Below, piece after piece: positions 37,845-46,590 of a DNA stretch of 64,000 nucleotides. This DNA comes from Mesorhizobium amorphae CCNWGS0123 (lineage in GTDB: Bacteria > Pseudomonadota > Alphaproteobacteria > Rhizobiales > Rhizobiaceae), in the NCBI RefSeq assembly GCF_001686985.1, contig NZ_CP015318.1, forward strand, positions 2,044,001 to 2,108,000. Direction: 5' to 3'. The stretch's first letter is position 1. Each line of letters starts with the position of its first letter. A program made the position numbers and the translations under genes. The notes beneath the pieces are model-generated. The model saw only the letters and a list, made by a program, of their open reading frames with translations, ran no database searches and had not been told where the DNA came from.

Positions 37845-38733
37845 CGCCAAAAGACGACCAGTCGGTCGACCGCAACAGGTTGAGCAGCGTCGTCGCCACC
37901 GGCGAACGATGGCGGCCGGCGACGGCATAGACGGCGACGATCCGCGAAATGTCCAAGTCGCGGAGCTTGAGCCTACGGGTGTTCGGCGAGCGCAGCGCGG
38001 TCATCGAGACGAAGCCAACTCCGGCGTTGGCTTCCAGCAGCGCCAGCAGATCATGGTCGGTCTCGACTTCATGCGCGGTCCGCGGCGCCAGACCCTTCGC
38101 AGAAAGACAACGCGACAGCTCCTCGCTCGTTTCCCAATCGATCCGGCTGAGCACGGGCTCCGCGGCAAGCTGGCTCAGCGCGACATCGGCCTCGTTGCGG
38201 CGGGCAAGCGGGTGATCGGCATTCACTACGAGTTCGATCCCCTCTTGGAAGAGCGGCCAGGTGTCGAGCCGATCCCAGGCCTGGCCCAGCGGACCGGCAA
38301 CGGCCAGCTCAACCTCGCCGTTCTTGAGGGCACCGATGACAGCGGTCGGCGAACCGCGGTTGATCTTGAGATGCACCCCCGGATAGGCCCGGAAAAGCTC
38401 CGTAAACGGCGATACCAGCAATGCTATGTTGATGCTGTTGGAAATGGTGACGTTAAGGGGAGCCACGTCGCTGCTTTGCACGGCCTTGGCGAGCGACTTG
38501 GCGGAGGTGGCAGCATCGTAACATTGCTGCAGCAACGGCAGCATGCGCCGGCCGAGTTCGGTCAGGTGGGAATGCTGGCGCTCGCGCCGAAGGAGTTCAC
38601 CCCCCAATTCCTCCTCAAGCGTCTTGATCGCTCGCGTCAGCGCAGGTTGGGTGACGTTGCACTCTTCGGCTGCTCTGGTGAAATTGAGCGTGCTGGACAG
38701 GGCCAAGAAATAGCGGACCTGCTGCATCTCCAT
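37828..38733 (-). CDS. LysR-family transcriptional regulator (3)
   Basis: 301-residue LysR protein beginning MEMQQVRYFLALSSTLNFTRAA, with GAGGGGG about 10 bases upstream. The recognition helix NVTQPALTRAI and RRERQHSHLTELG closely follow the other two LysR proteins in this stretch. It converges with the peroxiredoxin-like gene, overlapping its 3' end by 17 bases. The target is unknown; the peroxiredoxin-like gene is possible. Confidence 0.87.
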   Translation of the reverse strand: MEMQQVRYFLALSSTLNFTRAAEECNVTQPALTRAIKTLEEELGGELLRRERQHSHLTELGRRMLPLLQQCYDAATSAKSLAKAVQSSDVAPLNVTISNSINIALLVSPFTELFRAYPGVHLKINRGSPTAVIGALKNGEVELAVAGPLGQAWDRLDTWPLFQEGIELVVNADHPLARRNEADVALSQLAAEPVLSRIDWETSEELSRCLSAKGLAPRTAHEVETDHDLLALLEANAGVGFVSMTALRSPNTRRLKLRDLDISRIVAVYAVAGRHRSPVATTLLNLLRSTDWSSFGVSEPA

Positions 38734-39191
38734 GAATTTTCGCCCCCTCAGCGAAATGATCTATCAGCGACTGCACATGTTTGCAGGCTAGCGCATTGCA
38801 GCCGTTCCGGCAAAGTGTGGCAACGTCGCTAGGCGGGACGCTATGTAGCATGGCTAGTCAATGTTTGCTTTGGGCCCGATCAAGTCGATGATCGCGATGG
38901 GTTGAAAGTAGCGCTCCCGGCTCGATGTCATGCGTCAGCGCACGAACGATTTCGTTTTCGACATCATGCGTCGTCAGCGCCTTCGTGAACTCCGCGAGCA
39001 TCGGATCGGTGCGACATGAGAATTCTCCTGTTGGGGTTGTTAGCGAGGAACGTCGGGTTGCCTCTCGATCCTTCCCTCAGGTGAAATGCGCGATCACTTG
39101 GCCTTGAAGGAATGGAGGCGGTTCGAGCTAGGTGGCTTGTCGTCGTGATGAGGGGACCATCGCGCCCGTGCCGACGCGATGGTCCTCCGTT
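38734..39191. other. Gene-poor stretch beside the orphan AlpA regulator
   Basis: 458 bases. Apart from the doubtful 47-codon frame at 38858-39001, nothing coding is recognised. On the minus strand AGGAGA precedes an ATG near 39016, but that frame ends after 17 codons. The stretch looks like degraded accessory sequence. Confidence 0.5.
38858..39001 (-). pseudogene. Short frame, possible remnant of a mobile-element gene
   Basis: 47-codon frame MLAEFTKALTTHDVENEIVR... ending DRAQSKH. The composition looks like real protein rather than a shadow, and a strong AGGAGA site sits 5' in a different frame, suggesting a frameshifted remnant. No family recognised. Confidence 0.3.
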
Positions 39192-39563
39192 TCAGATCGA
39201 CCTGTCGTCGGTTCGCTTAACCGGGCGACTCTTGCGCCGATGGACGTCAGGCCCCGGCGCGATCTTCGCGCGACCCTCGATATAAGCTTGGCGGCGCTGC
39301 TCCAGCCATGCTTCGACCTCTTCAAGGTCCCACACGACGCATCGCGGCGTGAGATTGAAGCGGCGAGGGAATTCGCCGCGCTTCTCCATCTCGTAAATGG
39401 TGCTTTCGGCGAGCGGAACGATAAGCCGCAACTCGTGCCGCCTTATCGTTCGCGGCAGGCCTGTCAGGACGGTTGCGGGACCCGAATATCCAACTGGATC
39501 TTTGTCACCGTCATCGTGATAGGGCATCATCAGGATGCGTACGCGGCTTGGCTTCTTGGTCAT
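39192..39563 (-). CDS. AlpA-family phage-type regulator
   Basis: 123-residue protein. A MerR-like helix-turn-helix of the AlpA/excisionase type is seen in RLIVPLAESTIYEMEKRGEF and DLEEVEAWLEQRRQAY. The N-terminal 45 residues are not conserved in the family as I know it. Such proteins activate excision or prophage genes and normally lie beside an integrase, but none is present here. The start at 39563 has AGGAGG 6 bases upstream. It is probably the leftover of an integrated element. Confidence 0.8.
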   Translation of the reverse strand: MTKKPSRVRILMMPYHDDGDKDPVGYSGPATVLTGLPRTIRRHELRLIVPLAESTIYEMEKRGEFPRRFNLTPRCVVWDLEEVEAWLEQRRQAYIEGRAKIAPGPDVHRRKSRPVKRTDDRSI

Positions 39564-40093
39564 GTCTATCCTCCTGTGGTTAGAGGATGTTTGATGAACC
39601 TCGAATTTGCCTGTTCGCGAGGGTGTGGAGATGCCGAAGAAGGGGCGCTGACGGTACTTTTGGAAGCATTCGCGCTCTCTCGATCAATATGGACGTGCAC
39701 CTCGACGGCCAATAGTAGTCGATAGATGGGTCGCAAGAGTTGCGAGAAATTCTCCAACGAAATCAAAAGCGTAGCTATTTGACGGCCCGCAGGTCGGTAG
39801 TATCCAGGCTCAAGAATATTTTCTTAAGTAAATTCAATGTGTTAGCAGAGCCGTGAACAATCGAGTGGGAATGAGGGGAGGGCGGCGATAGCGCGGGAGT
39901 GGCAAGCCCTTCGTTCACTACGCATCAGATGTCTTCGACTGTTTACTGCGTTTCTTCCTGACTGTTTGGCTGATCTGATACGGTGTCGCCTCTGAAGTAA
40001 ATCCCGTTCAGTCTCTCAGGGAGCTTTGGCGTACCGGCTTGCAAATCGGCAAGCCTCCACGAACATAGCTCCGCAAGCGATCATCCGTGCCGA
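39564..40093. other. Intergenic region without recognised genes
   Basis: 530 bases. A 66-codon frame at 39566-39766 (minus) has no similarity and no ribosome site. The local composition is more AT-rich than its flanks (for example around 39820-39850), as expected for acquired DNA. No attachment-site repeat or tRNA end was found. Confidence 0.5.
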
Positions 40094-41713
40094 CTATTGT
40101 TTTGCCTTCAACCTGAACCGCTGGATCTTACCGGTCTGGGTCTTGGGAAGCGCGTCGGTGAACTTGATCGATCGCGGATATTTGTAAGGCGCGATGGTGG
40201 CCTTGACATGGTCCTGCAGGAGCTTTCGTTCCAGTTCTCCCGGCTCGATCCCATCGCTCAGGACGACATGCGCTTCGACGATCTGCCCTCGATCGACATC
40301 CGGGATGCCGATGACCGCGCATTCCCTGACATGGGAGTGGGAAAGGAGGGCCGCCTCAACCTCGGGACCCGCAATATTGTAGCCCGCCGAGATGATCATA
40401 TCGTCGGAGCGGGCGGCGAAATGGAAATAGCCGTCCTCGTCCTGAAAGAATGAATCTCCCGTCAGGTTCCAGCCGTCGCGCACATAGTCCTTCTGCCTGG
40501 GGTCATTCAGGTACCGGCATCCCGTCGGGCCGCGGACGGCAAGCCGGCCGATCTCGCCGCGCGGCAGGTCGTTCATCTCGGCATCGACGATCTGGGCCTC
40601 GTAGCCGGTCACCGGGCGCCCGGTCCTGCCGGGTCCAAGATCGTCCAGCCGGTTGGAGATGAAGATGTGAAGCATCTCCGTTGCGCCGATGCCGTCCACG
40701 ATCGGCTTGCCGGTCCGTTGCACCCAGGCCTCGAACACCGGCGCGGGAAGAGTTTCTCCGGCGGAGACCGCGATCCGCAGCGAGGAGAGGTTCGCCCCTT
40801 CGTCGAGCGCGGCGATCATCGCCCGGTAGGCCGTTGGGGCCGTGAAGACGATCGTCGCGCCATATCTTTCGATGATCTCGATCATGTTGGCCGGGGAGGC
40901 GTGCTCCAGCAGCGTCGCCGTGGCGCCGAAGCGGAGGGGGAAGACGGCAAGTCCGCCAAGGCCGAAGGTGAAAGCGATCGGCGGCGAGCCGACGAAGATG
41001 TCCTCGGGCGTGACCTGCAGCACTTCGCGCGCATAGCCGTCGGCGATGACCAGCAGATCGCGATGAAAATGCATCGTCGCCTTCGGCGAGCCGGTGGTGC
41101 CCGAGGTGAACCCGAGCAGAGCCACGTCGTCGCGACCGGTGTCCACGGCATCGAAGATGACCGGCTTGTCGAGAGCCGCGCGGTCGAGTTCTGCGTCATG
41201 ATTGGCTGTGCCGTCGAAGCCGATGACCTGCTTGAGGAAGCGGCTGTTCTTGGCGCAGGCCACCATCTCGTCCATCAGCCGTGTGTCGCATAGTGCAAGC
41301 GTGATCTCGGCCTTGTCCACGATCTGGGACAATTCCCCAGATCGCAGCATCGGCATGGTGTTGACCACGACCGCTCCCGCCTTGGTGGCGGCCAGCCAGC
41401 AGGCCACCATCGCAGGATTGTTGGCGGAGCGGATCAGCACGCGGTTGCCCGGTCGCAGGCCGTAGTTCTCGACAAGCGCGTGCGCCAGGCGGTTGGTCCA
41501 GTCGGCGAGTTCCTTGTAGGTCCTGCGGCGGCCATTGCCGATCAGCGCGACATGGTCGCCGAAGCCACGCTCGACCTGTCGGTCTGTCAGTTCGACGGCG
41601 GCATTCAGATGTTCCGGATAGTCGAACCCATCGAGCGGAAGCTCCGGCCATTGATCGCCGGGCGGAAGATTGTCACGCGCGAACGTATCGACATGCGCAG
41701 AGCGACCAAGCAT
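40094..41713 (-). CDS. Aryl-CoA ligase-like AMP-dependent synthetase
   Basis: 539-residue ANL-superfamily enzyme that activates a carboxylic acid as acyl-AMP and then acyl-CoA. It has the P-loop GFTSGTTGSPKATMHFH near residue 185, the motif GIGATEMLHIF, the hinge RSDDMIISAGYNIAGPEVE and the C-terminal Lys in PKTQTGKIQRFRL. It is most like benzoate/2-aminobenzoate-CoA ligases. The ATG at 41713 is chosen because GGAGGG lies 8 bases upstream; the GTG 15 bases earlier overlaps that site. Last gene of the aromatic cluster, 153 bases after the permease. Substrate not known. Confidence 0.85.
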   Translation of the reverse strand: MLGRSAHVDTFARDNLPPGDQWPELPLDGFDYPEHLNAAVELTDRQVERGFGDHVALIGNGRRRTYKELADWTNRLAHALVENYGLRPGNRVLIRSANNPAMVACWLAATKAGAVVVNTMPMLRSGELSQIVDKAEITLALCDTRLMDEMVACAKNSRFLKQVIGFDGTANHDAELDRAALDKPVIFDAVDTGRDDVALLGFTSGTTGSPKATMHFHRDLLVIADGYAREVLQVTPEDIFVGSPPIAFTFGLGGLAVFPLRFGATATLLEHASPANMIEIIERYGATIVFTAPTAYRAMIAALDEGANLSSLRIAVSAGETLPAPVFEAWVQRTGKPIVDGIGATEMLHIFISNRLDDLGPGRTGRPVTGYEAQIVDAEMNDLPRGEIGRLAVRGPTGCRYLNDPRQKDYVRDGWNLTGDSFFQDEDGYFHFAARSDDMIISAGYNIAGPEVEAALLSHSHVRECAVIGIPDVDRGQIVEAHVVLSDGIEPGELERKLLQDHVKATIAPYKYPRSIKFTDALPKTQTGKIQRFRLKAKQ

Positions 41714-41828
41714 TTGCAAACCCTCCACCCGTCGCGAAACGTGTGATGGACGATCCAGCCGACGGGGACACGGCAGTCCATTTATTTCAAGCTTAAACTG
41801 TTTTGCGGCAGAGTCGATTCTGACCGCT

Positions 41829-41857
41829 GGCGAAGCGCGATTGCTTCGCGCTTCGCC
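41829..41857 (-). other. Strong intercistronic hairpin
   Basis: A perfect 12-bp stem (GGCGAAGCGCGA with TCGCGCTTCGCC) and 5-base loop lie 9 bases after the permease stop on the minus strand. There is no T-run, so it is likelier to be a message-stabilising or partial-termination hairpin between the permease and ligase genes than a full terminator. Confidence 0.6.
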
Positions 41858-41866
41858 ACTGCGATC

Positions 41867-43300
41867 TCAGGCCTGGTTTTCGCCCATGCGGGCAAAGCGC
41901 ACCGGGTCGACCTTCTCCAGCCGCAACGCCAACACGTACCCCACTATGGCGGCGGCCGGGATCAATGCCGGCAGGATGATGCCGAGCGCGCCGCCGGTGG
42001 TGCCGGTGAGGTCGCCGAAATGCAGGAAGATGTAAACGAAGAGAGCCGCCATGATGAGGCCCGACAGGGCCGGCAGGATCACCGTCGACAGCGCCGGCGC
42101 GCCGGCCTGCTTCTTGCGGAAGAACACGATCACCGCGAGCGAGGTGACGGTCATCATGCCCAGCACGCCGAGCGTGCCGACCTGGCTGATCCAGGTGAAC
42201 ATGTTGAGGATCGGGTCAAGCTTAAGCCCGGCGAAGATCGCCAGCACGACCAGGGCGCCGGCCGTCTGCACCACCGAGCCGATGTGAGGGCTCTGATGGT
42301 TCTCGTGGGTGCGCCCGAAGACGGCCGGTAATAGACCTTCGCGTCCCGCCACGTAGCTGTATCGGGCGATGTAGTTGTGGAAGGCGGACAGTGCGGCAAA
42401 GAGGCTGGACACGAGCAGAATGCCGGCAATCGTCGGCACCGGGCCGCCGACATAGCGCCCGGCGAGATCGAAGAAGAGCGCTGACGGATCGCCATAGCCC
42501 TGGATGGTCGGCACCAGCTTGTCGGCACCAATGCCAACGATCATCAGCCAAGTGGTGAACACGAAGAAGATGCCGATCATCAGCACCGAGAGGTAGGTGG
42601 CGCGCGGAATGGTTTTTTCCGGGTCTCTGGCTTCCTCTGCATAGATCGTCGTTGCCTCGAAGCCGATGAAGGAGCCCAGGCAAAACAGGATCGCAGCGGT
42701 CAGCGAACCCGAAAACATCGCAGCGGGGTCGAACACGTTCAGCGCCAGCCCATGGTCGCCGCCCTTAGCGAGAATGGCAAAGTCGACGATCAGCACGATC
42801 AGATATTCAAGCGCCACGGCCACCACCAGAACCTTTGCCGACAGGTCTACTTGCCGGTAGCCCAGTATGCCGACCAGGATGATGGCGAGCAGGCTCCAAC
42901 CCCACCAGGGCAAGGTCAGTCCGAGTTCGCTGAAGACGCCGGCGGCGATGCCGCCAAGCAGGCCGATCAATCCGAACTGCATGGCGTTGTAGGCGACCAG
43001 CGCCACGACGGCCACGGCTCCGGCGGTGCGCCCGCCAAGCCCGCGCGCGGCATAGGCATAGAAGGCGCCTGCATTGGTGACGTGCCGCGACATGGCGACA
43101 TAGCCGGCCGAGAAGGCGAGCATGACCAGCGTCACGAAGATGAAGGTTGCCGGAATGCCGGCGCCGTTGCCCAGCATGAACGCCAGCGGCATTGCGCCGG
43201 CAACGCCTGTAAGCGGGGCGGCGGCCGAGATCACCATGAAGGTCACGGCGATCAGGCCCAGCGAATTCCTGCGAAGTTGATTGCTGCCTGCGGTACTCAT
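41867..43300 (-). CDS. APC-family amino acid/amine permease
   Basis: 477-residue inner-membrane transporter of the amino acid-polyamine-organocation superfamily, about twelve hydrophobic helices. It has the first-helix motif VISAAAPLTGVAGAMPLAF and CLGSFIGFEATTIYAEEARDPEKTIP in the middle. It most likely imports the amine or amino-acid substrate of the surrounding pathway. The start MSTAGSNQLRR at 43300 has GGGAGA about 10 bases upstream. It follows the flavin reductase-effector fusion by about 100 bases. Confidence 0.9.
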   Translation of the reverse strand: MSTAGSNQLRRNSLGLIAVTFMVISAAAPLTGVAGAMPLAFMLGNGAGIPATFIFVTLVMLAFSAGYVAMSRHVTNAGAFYAYAARGLGGRTAGAVAVVALVAYNAMQFGLIGLLGGIAAGVFSELGLTLPWWGWSLLAIILVGILGYRQVDLSAKVLVVAVALEYLIVLIVDFAILAKGGDHGLALNVFDPAAMFSGSLTAAILFCLGSFIGFEATTIYAEEARDPEKTIPRATYLSVLMIGIFFVFTTWLMIVGIGADKLVPTIQGYGDPSALFFDLAGRYVGGPVPTIAGILLVSSLFAALSAFHNYIARYSYVAGREGLLPAVFGRTHENHQSPHIGSVVQTAGALVVLAIFAGLKLDPILNMFTWISQVGTLGVLGMMTVTSLAVIVFFRKKQAGAPALSTVILPALSGLIMAALFVYIFLHFGDLTGTTGGALGIILPALIPAAAIVGYVLALRLEKVDPVRFARMGENQA

Positions 43301-43397
43301 TTTGGTAGTTCTCCCTCTGTGTTCCCCATGGCCAATTGACCGGCCCATTTGTTGGTTGGTGTCTGCTTTCCTGTCTGTCCGGCCGCTCCGCCGGCCG

Positions 43398-44564
43398 TCA
43401 TCCCTCTCCGTTGACGGCATGCCCGAAGGACCTCCGGCATTTGGCCAGAAACTGTTCGACCCATTCGCTGCGGCCGTTGCCGCGTGGCGTAATCGCCACG
43501 ACCGCCCCCTCCGGGAAATCCTCGTCCAGCGGTATGGCGAGAATCTCCTTGCCGTCGGGCGCGGTCCTGGCCTGCGGCGCCTGCGGGACAATCGAATATC
43601 CAAGACCCTGGGCGACCAGGCCGCGCACCATGGCGAAGGACGGCGACTGGAAGCGGATGAGCGGCTGCAGCCCGCAGCGCTTGAACAGGGCGTCGGTGGC
43701 CGCGCGCACCGAGGGATAATCCAGCAGGATCATGGGCAGATCCGCCAGGTCGGCGAGCCGCAAGCTGGACCTTGTCGCCAGCGCGTGGCCGGCGTTCAGC
43801 AGCACATGCGGAGCCGATGGGCAGACCAGTTCTGCATCGAGGTCAGCTTCGTTCACCGCGCCGAAAGTGATCGCCGCCTCGATTCTGCCGGCACGCATCT
43901 GCTCGATGAGATCGTCATGGTCGGCCTCCAGCAGCCGGATGTCGACATCCGGCTGCTGGCTGGCGAAGCCGGCGACGAGACCCGGCACGAATTGCGGTCC
44001 AAGCGTGATGAAGAAGCCGATGCTGAGGTGGTTCTCCGGGCGTGGCGGCCGATGGTCGTCCGGTGCGATCGGGATGGCGCGCCGGTAGCCGCGATTGCCG
44101 TAGACCAACGGCGAGCGCTGCGCGGAAAGGTCGATGGTCTCGGCCTCGCCGACAAAGAGGAAATGGGTCCCCCACATCAGCGCCGTCTTGAGTTCGCAGT
44201 CGAGAGAAACGACGGCGCCATCGATGACCGGCGCGCCGGTCGTGCCGGGATGCCAGGCGATCGCGCCGAACCGGTCCTGGTTCAAATGCTTGAGGCGGCC
44301 GGAGAACAGATCCGAGACGAAACTCTGGTTGCCGCTGAGCACATTGGCGCAGAACCGCCTGTTTTTCTTGATCGCCTCGCATACGGGGCTGAGGTGATGG
44401 ACGCTGATCAAAAGGGAAGGCCGGCTGGTGTCGGCGGACACCGATGTCATCGATGAAACGGTCACGCCGAAACGACCTGCCTCACCGTCCGTGGTCACCA
44501 CGGTGACAGCGGCCGCCACGCGGCTCATGCCTTCGATGAAACGGGCGCGCAGATCGGCATCCAT
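43398..44564 (-). CDS. Fusion: flavin reductase + LysR-type effector-binding domain
   Basis: 388-residue two-domain protein. Residues about 1-165 are a flavin reductase-like FMN domain (MSRVAAAVTVVTTDGEAGRFGVTVSSMTS..., then GTHFLFVGEAE). Residues about 175-380 are a LysR substrate-binding domain (GFFITLGPQFVPGLVAGFASQQPDVDIRLLEAD, AAITFGAV, LVAQGLGYSIVP). No helix-turn-helix is present. The reductase may supply reduced flavin to a partner oxygenase, with the second domain sensing the substrate. The ATG at 44564 is 6 bases after the preceding stop. The frame is open across the join. Confidence 0.85.
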   Translation of the reverse strand: MDADLRARFIEGMSRVAAAVTVVTTDGEAGRFGVTVSSMTSVSADTSRPSLLISVHHLSPVCEAIKKNRRFCANVLSGNQSFVSDLFSGRLKHLNQDRFGAIAWHPGTTGAPVIDGAVVSLDCELKTALMWGTHFLFVGEAETIDLSAQRSPLVYGNRGYRRAIPIAPDDHRPPRPENHLSIGFFITLGPQFVPGLVAGFASQQPDVDIRLLEADHDDLIEQMRAGRIEAAITFGAVNEADLDAELVCPSAPHVLLNAGHALATRSSLRLADLADLPMILLDYPSVRAATDALFKRCGLQPLIRFQSPSFAMVRGLVAQGLGYSIVPQAPQARTAPDGKEILAIPLDEDFPEGAVVAITPRGNGRSEWVEQFLAKCRRSFGHAVNGEG

Positions 44565-44570
44565 GGTCGT

Positions 44571-45911
44571 TCACCCCAGGTCGAAGAAGCGTTCCAGTTC
44601 CACGTCCGGAACCTTGCGGCGGAACTCGTTGTGCTGGCTTTCGCGCGTGGCCGTGAACGCCTCGACGAAGCGCGGCCCCAGCCAGTCCTTGGCGAAGGCG
44701 GAGCCACGCAGCCGGTCGATCGCCTCCGGCATCGAGCGGGCGAAGTCGCGGGCGGGTTGCTGCGCATAACCCGAGCCGACGGTTTCGGGATCTGGCTCGA
44801 TCTCACCGATCACGCCGGCGACCCCGGCCGCGATGGTCGCGGCGGCGGAGAGGTAGGGATTGGAATCTGCGCCTGGCAGACGGTTTTCCACCCGCAGGGA
44901 CCCCGCGTCGTGACCGACCAGGCGGAAGCAGGTGGTGCGGTTTTCGAAACCCCATGTCAGGCCGGGGGGCGCGAAGGTGCCGGGGGCGAAACGCCGGTAG
45001 CTGTTCACCGTCGGCTGGAAGATCAGCGTCGTGTCGCCGATATAGGCCTGCAGGCCGCCGAGGAAGTGCCGGAAAGTGCGGCTGACGCCGTTCCTTTCCT
45101 TCGTGTCCCAGAACAGCGACTTGCCTGCCTTGTCCTTCAGGCTGATGTGCAGGTGGATCGACTGGCTGTCCGCCTTTTCGTTCCAGCGCGGCATGAAGGT
45201 GACGGATCGGCCCTGCCGCAGCGCCAGCGCGCGGATGAAGTTCTTCAGCAGAACCAGCTGGTCAGCCGGCTCCATGCCCTCGCCGGCGCCGATGCAGGCC
45301 TCCATGAAACCCGCGCCGATCTCCTCGTGCATCTTGGCGAGGTCGATCCTCAGCGGCTCGCACATGGCGGCCACCGCCTCGTACCACTCGGTCTGCACGA
45401 CCTGGTAGAGGATCAGGTCGTGGCTGGCATGTGCCGTCGCGGTCTTGAGGTTGCGGTAGCCTTTCGCCTTCGCGCTTTCCGGCGTCTCGTCGAACAGCGT
45501 GTATTCCAGCTCCATCCCGTATTTCGGCACCAGCCCCGCTTCGCCGGCGCGGGCCAGGACGGATTTCAGGATCGCACGTGGGCAGATCTGCGCTGAAGCG
45601 CCGGTGTAGTTCGACAGCACCAGCAGGTCGTGCCCCGGTTTCGACCATGGCAGGCGGCGGACGGAACCGGGATCGAGCTGCAAGGGGTCATCGTGGAAAT
45701 CACCCTTGTCGTCATTGACGCCCGGAATGATGAGCATCGCATCGGTGGGGTCCAGTGCCAGCTGCGCCGGGGCCATGCCCATGCCGTTCTTGGCGATGCC
45801 CTTGAGGCTGCCCACCGAGACCATCTGGCCGCGCAGAAGCCCATTGGTATCGGTCATCGCGACGGTGGCAAAGCGGTTGGCGGGGTCGGCCATGTAATCG
45901 TCAAGCGTCAT
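44571..45911 (-). CDS. Glutamine-synthetase-like gamma-glutamyl ligase
   Basis: 446-residue protein of the glutamine synthetase superfamily. It has KYGMELEYTLFD, HLHISLKD, NSYRRFAPGTFAPP and ENRLPGADSNPYLSAAAT, the pattern of PuuA/GlnT-type enzymes rather than housekeeping GlnA, and it lacks the adenylylation-site region. Such enzymes join glutamate to amines with ATP, as PuuA does with putrescine and TdnQ with aniline. Within this cluster the amine could be the pathway substrate. It overlaps the TetR gene by 11 bases. Confidence 0.83.
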   Translation of the reverse strand: MTLDDYMADPANRFATVAMTDTNGLLRGQMVSVGSLKGIAKNGMGMAPAQLALDPTDAMLIIPGVNDDKGDFHDDPLQLDPGSVRRLPWSKPGHDLLVLSNYTGASAQICPRAILKSVLARAGEAGLVPKYGMELEYTLFDETPESAKAKGYRNLKTATAHASHDLILYQVVQTEWYEAVAAMCEPLRIDLAKMHEEIGAGFMEACIGAGEGMEPADQLVLLKNFIRALALRQGRSVTFMPRWNEKADSQSIHLHISLKDKAGKSLFWDTKERNGVSRTFRHFLGGLQAYIGDTTLIFQPTVNSYRRFAPGTFAPPGLTWGFENRTTCFRLVGHDAGSLRVENRLPGADSNPYLSAAATIAAGVAGVIGEIEPDPETVGSGYAQQPARDFARSMPEAIDRLRGSAFAKDWLGPRFVEAFTATRESQHNEFRRKVPDVELERFFDLG

Positions 45912-46590
45912 GTTGCACCTGATTGAGGGACTGGGCGCCGATCAGTCGCGCAAGTTCGGCGAGATCGGTCTCGGGCTGTGTCGAATAGGCCTTGAGGAAT
46001 ACCTTGAGGCCGTTGTTCAGATAGCGGGCGATCTCGGCGCGCGAGGGCGAGCGGTCCGGCATGTAAAGAGCCTGCGTGCGCGGCGCCGACAGGATCAGGC
46101 CCCACAGATCCTGCGCGGCGAGCTCGGCGTCGTCGAAGGCCAGCCGGCCTGTACGTCGCTGGTCTTCCAGATAATCCATAATGCCGCGCAGCAACCGGTC
46201 CGGCCCCACCTCCTGATAGGCACGGCCGATCTCCGGAAAACGCTGCACCTCGCCGATGATGAGCCGAGCCAGGGAGAGGAGGTCCGGACGGAGCACGGTG
46301 TCGGCGTAGTCCCAGGAGAATTCCAGCAGGTCCGCCACCATGCCGCGATCGGAAGGGCGCTCGAAGACCGCCAGCATCTGGTCGCGCTCGCCAAGCATCA
46401 TGGCCGAGAACAGCGCTTCCTTGGACTGGAAGTACTGGTAGAGCGTTGGCTTCGACAGGTTCGCCTCGAGAGCGACGGCATCCATGTTGGCGCCGGAATA
46501 GCCCATTTCGGAAAAGACCTTCAGCGCGGCTTCCAGGATGCGCCGCTCGCGCTCGATCTTGTTTTGCTGTCGGCGGGACAAAGCGGTCAT
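45901..46590 (-). CDS. TetR-family transcriptional regulator
   Basis: 229-residue regulator. The N-terminal helix-turn-helix is ILEAALKVFSEMGYSGANMDAVA then LSKPTLYQYFQSKEALF, followed by a helical ligand domain of the TetR_C class (AefR-like). It is embedded in the operon, overlapping the hydrolase gene by 4 bases and the ligase gene by 11, so it is expressed together with the pathway it may control. The ligand is unknown. Confidence 0.9.
   Translation of the reverse strand: MTALSRRQQNKIERERRILEAALKVFSEMGYSGANMDAVALEANLSKPTLYQYFQSKEALFSAMMLGERDQMLAVFERPSDRGMVADLLEFSWDYADTVLRPDLLSLARLIIGEVQRFPEIGRAYQEVGPDRLLRGIMDYLEDQRRTGRLAFDDAELAAQDLWGLILSAPRTQALYMPDRSPSRAEIARYLNNGLKVFLKAYSTQPETDLAELARLIGAQSLNQVQHDA

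Noticed and set aside
39566..39766. 66-codon frame upstream of the AlpA gene
   Set aside because: No ribosome site, no similarity and low-quality composition.
38734..40093. tRNA gene or attachment site expected beside the AlpA regulator
   Set aside because: No cloverleaf-forming sequence or flanking direct repeat could be found by eye.
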